Source: an uncultured Clostridia bacterium
Lineage (GTDB): Bacteria; Bacillota; Clostridia; Oscillospirales; Acutalibacteraceae
DNA length: 8,739 nucleotides
Reading direction: 5' to 3'
Assembly: GCA_947165615.1 (NCBI GenBank)
Contig: CAMVBD010000035.1
Coordinates: forward strand, 1 to 8,739
Shown in pieces: positions 6,705-8,739 of the stretch. Every line of letters begins with the position of its first letter. The stretch's first letter is position 1. A program made the position numbers and the translations under genes. Below the pieces are notes generated by a model. The model was not told the DNA's origin and did not search any database. It saw only the letters and a program-made list of their open reading frames with translations.

Positions 6705-6736
6705 TTTCACAAAATTTTTTGGGAAAGATTGTGAAA
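6705..6736. repeat. Inverted repeat TTTCACAA-n16-TTGTGAAA upstream of the secreted-protein promoter
   Basis: Perfect 8-bp arms at 6705-6712 and 6729-6736, separated by 16 nt. The repeat ends 19 bp before the -35 box of the plus-strand promoter, a position typical of activator sites. It carries the same CACAA/TTGTG core as the other intergenic repeats. Confidence 0.5.
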
Positions 6737-6755
6737 TAAGGCAAGAATGAAACGG

Positions 6756-6784
6756 TTGACAAATGGAAAAGAATATTTTAAACT
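6756..6784 (+). promoter_or_regulatory. Promoter of the large secreted-protein gene
   Basis: Consensus TTGACA (6756-6761), 17-nt spacer, TAAACT (6779-6784; four of six -10 bases). A TATATT at 6784-6789 is an alternative -10, but its spacing is too long. The predicted start near 6791 gives a leader of about 58 nt in which no known riboswitch was recognised. Confidence 0.7.
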
Positions 6785-6848
6785 ATATTTTGTATACACG
6801 CATGGACCGCGCGTCTACAGAACTACATGAAAGGAAGAAAGAAACCGT

Positions 6849-8739
6849 ATGAAAAAAACCACAAAAATCATCAGCATGATTCTTGCCGTGGTCATGGTCT
6901 TCTCCGTCTTACCTGTTTTTGCGTCCGCCAACGCGATCAACAAAGACGTAACGACGATTGAGAAGTTCATCTCCAACGGAAATCTTGCGAACGTTGTTGA
7001 ATATCTTGTAAAGAATATCAACGCGAAAAAAGGCGACCTGACCGGCACCGTGCTGCGTTTGGTCTACCTGTTTATCGACGCTGACGATCTCACCGCCGAA
7101 CTCAATAAGATCCAGGGCGGCGACGTGACCAAGTTCTCTGACGCCGAAGCCGCGACCGTGCTGCTCAACTGGCTGGACAAGAACCTGCCCGAGTGGACCA
7201 AGGACATCACCTCTCAGAGCTGGTACGGTCCTGTTTCCAATCTCGTACAGCGCCTTGGGATCACGCTTGACCTCAAGTCCGTGGACGGCGTTCTGAAAAC
7301 CGTCGCCAGCCTTGCCGACGTTGCGAACAATAAGGTGTTCGGCAGATACGTTTTCGATCTCGGCATCCTCAACGAACTCAACGAAAACGCCATCAAGAAC
7401 ACCAAGCGTTCCAAGGGCGACCTGAACGTCATTTACGACGTTCTCCAGTTTGCGCAGGATAACATCGGCATCATCAAAAAAGCCGTTTCCGGCAACCTGA
7501 GCCTCGGCATCGTTTCCAACTACGTGGATCTCGGCGACATTGAGGGCGCGATCAAGCAGCTGCCCGATCTGATCAAGAGCTTCCTCTACAAACTCATCGA
7601 CTCCGAAGCGAAGGCCGGCGAATTCAAGAAAGACGCCACCAAGGGCGACTGGGGCAACTCCGCTTATAAGGATTACACCGCCGACCAGCTCCTCGGCGCC
7701 GCGCTCATCAAGGCCATCAAGGGCACCGACGACGTCGTTTCCAAGGCAGAAGCCGACAAGGCGACCTCCCTTTCCTTCTACGACATCCTTGCCGACTACG
7801 CGCCCGACCTGTACAGCCGTTTCGCCATCGACTGGCTCAACGAAAACCTGCAGGGCCTGATCGAAAAGATCTCCCTCACCGATGAGATCAAGAACAGATT
7901 CAACCAGAGCATTCCCGCGTTCACCAAGGACACCTTTAAGGAGATCTTTGACAACGCCAAGAAGGAAGGCTTCCTGAGCCAGATCAACAACCTCGTCGTG
8001 CGCATTGCCGAGCTCGTTCTGACCCCCGCTGCGAACAAGGAGCTGGCGCTCGTCAAGGGCGGCAACGACAAGCTGAACGATAACCTTCTCAAGATCGCCC
8101 GCTACGTCCTGCCCGCCATGGCGAACAAGACGGTCTCCGACAAGGTCGGCTTTGACTTTACGCCCTTCACCAAGGACGCCGTCGCCAAGATGCAGCTCGG
8201 CGACATGGTCGTCGCGATCCTGAAGCCCTTTATGGAGGGCTGGTTCAGCGGCTCCCCCGCTTTCAGCAAGGAAGCCGTCGCCTCCGTCAAGAACGTCCGT
8301 CAGCTTGGCGCCTACGTCCTGTATCTGACCGCCACCAACGCCGATTGGGATTGGGTCAAGGACATTGACTACGATTTCACCGCCATCGGCCAGAAGATCC
8401 TCTCCGGCAAGACCGTCAAGGATCTGGACGACGCGACCGCGAAGGACGTCATCAAGTCTCTGGCTGCCGGCCTCGGCATCGGCGCCCTGCAGCACAACAA
8501 GGATAAGATCCACTTCAACGTCGCCATTGACGCTTCCGATTGGGAAAAGGCTGCCGTTCAGATCTCCAACTGGGCTCTGGGCTTCATCAAGGGCATGCCC
8601 GCCGTCGTGATCGCCGCCGACCTGATGAACGCGGACGACTACGGCCCCTTCTACAAGATCAACGTCCTGCTGAACGAACTGATCGACTTCTCCTTCCTCA
8701 ATGACGTGAACACCGAGAACTTCAAGCTCGACGTCGAGA
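6849..8739 (+). CDS. Large secreted protein of unknown function (partial, 3' end outside window)
   Basis: An open frame of 630 codons runs to the right edge. Residues 1-29 are a Sec signal peptide: KKTTK, a hydrophobic core from I7 to F24, and likely cleavage after ASA (27) or ANA (29). No lipobox is present. The mature part looks mostly alpha-helical, acidic and lysine-rich, with no low-complexity linker, and has no cysteine in all 630 visible residues. I recognise no enzymatic motif, S-layer, dockerin, Ig-like or cell-wall sorting signal in this part; such domains could lie beyond the edge. Similar phrases recur (NWLDKNL at 107-113 and DWLNENL at 328-334; DW-rich segments near 267 and 499), hinting at diverged repeats. 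After the first 60 or so codons, codon use is strongly biased to AAG, AAC, ATC, GGC and GAC, as in well-expressed genes. The ATG at 6849 has GAAAGGAAG at 6829-6837, with slightly long spacing. The gene is transcribed divergently from the purine operon. Confidence 0.85.
   Translation, partial: MKKTTKIISMILAVVMVFSVLPVFASANAINKDVTTIEKFISNGNLANVVEYLVKNINAKKGDLTGTVLRLVYLFIDADDLTAELNKIQGGDVTKFSDAEAATVLLNWLDKNLPEWTKDITSQSWYGPVSNLVQRLGITLDLKSVDGVLKTVASLADVANNKVFGRYVFDLGILNELNENAIKNTKRSKGDLNVIYDVLQFAQDNIGIIKKAVSGNLSLGIVSNYVDLGDIEGAIKQLPDLIKSFLYKLIDSEAKAGEFKKDATKGDWGNSAYKDYTADQLLGAALIKAIKGTDDVVSKAEADKATSLSFYDILADYAPDLYSRFAIDWLNENLQGLIEKISLTDEIKNRFNQSIPAFTKDTFKEIFDNAKKEGFLSQINNLVVRIAELVLTPAANKELALVKGGNDKLNDNLLKIARYVLPAMANKTVSDKVGFDFTPFTKDAVAKMQLGDMVVAILKPFMEGWFSGSPAFSKEAVASVKNVRQLGAYVLYLTATNADWDWVKDIDYDFTAIGQKILSGKTVKDLDDATAKDVIKSLAAGLGIGALQHNKDKIHFNVAIDASDWEKAAVQISNWALGFIKGMPAVVIAADLMNADDYGPFYKINVLLNELIDFSFLNDVNTENFKLDVE

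Larger units (their letters stand above)
6340..6755. other. Divergent intergenic region without a supported gene
   Basis: About 415 nt between the divergent promoters of xpt and the secreted-protein gene. No ORF here has a convincing start, ribosome site or recognisable protein. The core TTGTG/CACAA occurs seven times (near 6386, 6408, 6420, 6538, 6590, 6708 and 6729), and six of these lie in three perfect inverted repeats listed separately. A further inverted repeat, CCGAAAA (6624-6630) with TTTTCGG (6648-6654), encloses a GCGCGC palindrome. No riboswitch, tRNA or other known RNA was recognised. Confidence 0.6.

Noticed and set aside
6299..6848. Purine riboswitch or other structured leader upstream of xpt or of the secreted-protein gene
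   Set aside because: On neither strand did I find the conserved purine aptamer core. The predicted leaders are about 33 nt and 58 nt, too short for the known classes considered.
6909..8513. A 534-codon open frame on the minus strand opposite the secreted-protein gene
   Set aside because: It is rich in D, G, V and L with no recognisable motif and no ribosome site. The plus strand has a promoter, Shine-Dalgarno and signal peptide for the opposing gene. The long opening is explained by that gene's strong codon bias, which avoids stops on the opposite strand.

Overview
This window looks like chromosomal DNA from an anaerobic Firmicute of the class Clostridia, possibly an Oscillospiraceae-type gut lineage. 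The support is purine-rich AGGAGG ribosome-binding sites, sigma-A-like promoters, Gram-positive lipoprotein signal peptides, hairpin-plus-T-tract termination, and a fairly GC-rich coding sequence with AT-rich gaps. The lineage is an inference; no rRNA or other marker gene is present.

Layout. Positions 1-485 (minus) hold the 5' part of a lipoprotein gene that runs off the left edge. It has its own promoter and resembles the N-terminus of DUF5696-type proteins. Positions 575-6339 (minus) hold one complete purine-salvage and uptake operon, read right to left: promoter, xpt (xanthine phosphoribosyltransferase), a BMP-family substrate-binding lipoprotein, a double-domain ABC ATPase, two BPD_transp_2-type permeases, and an intrinsic terminator. 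The last three genes are tightly coupled (11-nt overlap, then a TAATG overlap). A strong hairpin lies in the 140-nt gap between the binding protein and the ATPase. Positions 6340-6755 are a non-coding divergent intergenic region with an unusual cluster of TTTGTG/CACAAA motifs, several of them in perfect inverted repeats. Positions 6756-8739 (plus) hold a consensus-like promoter and a large secreted protein that I do not recognise; its 3' end is outside the window.

How the genes fit together. The four transporter genes have the composition of the BmpA-NupABC / NupNOPQ (YufNOPQ) purine-nucleoside importers: a lipid-anchored binding protein captures the substrate, two permeases form the channel, and one ATPase polypeptide carrying both nucleotide-binding domains powers it. 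Placing xpt first suggests that imported purine, or base released from an imported nucleoside, is converted to XMP with PRPP. The usual guanine riboswitch of Firmicutes xpt genes is absent, because the predicted leader is only about 33 nt. Control may instead act at the DNA level through the repeated intergenic motif.

No tRNA, rRNA, CRISPR array, insertion sequence or phage gene was seen.
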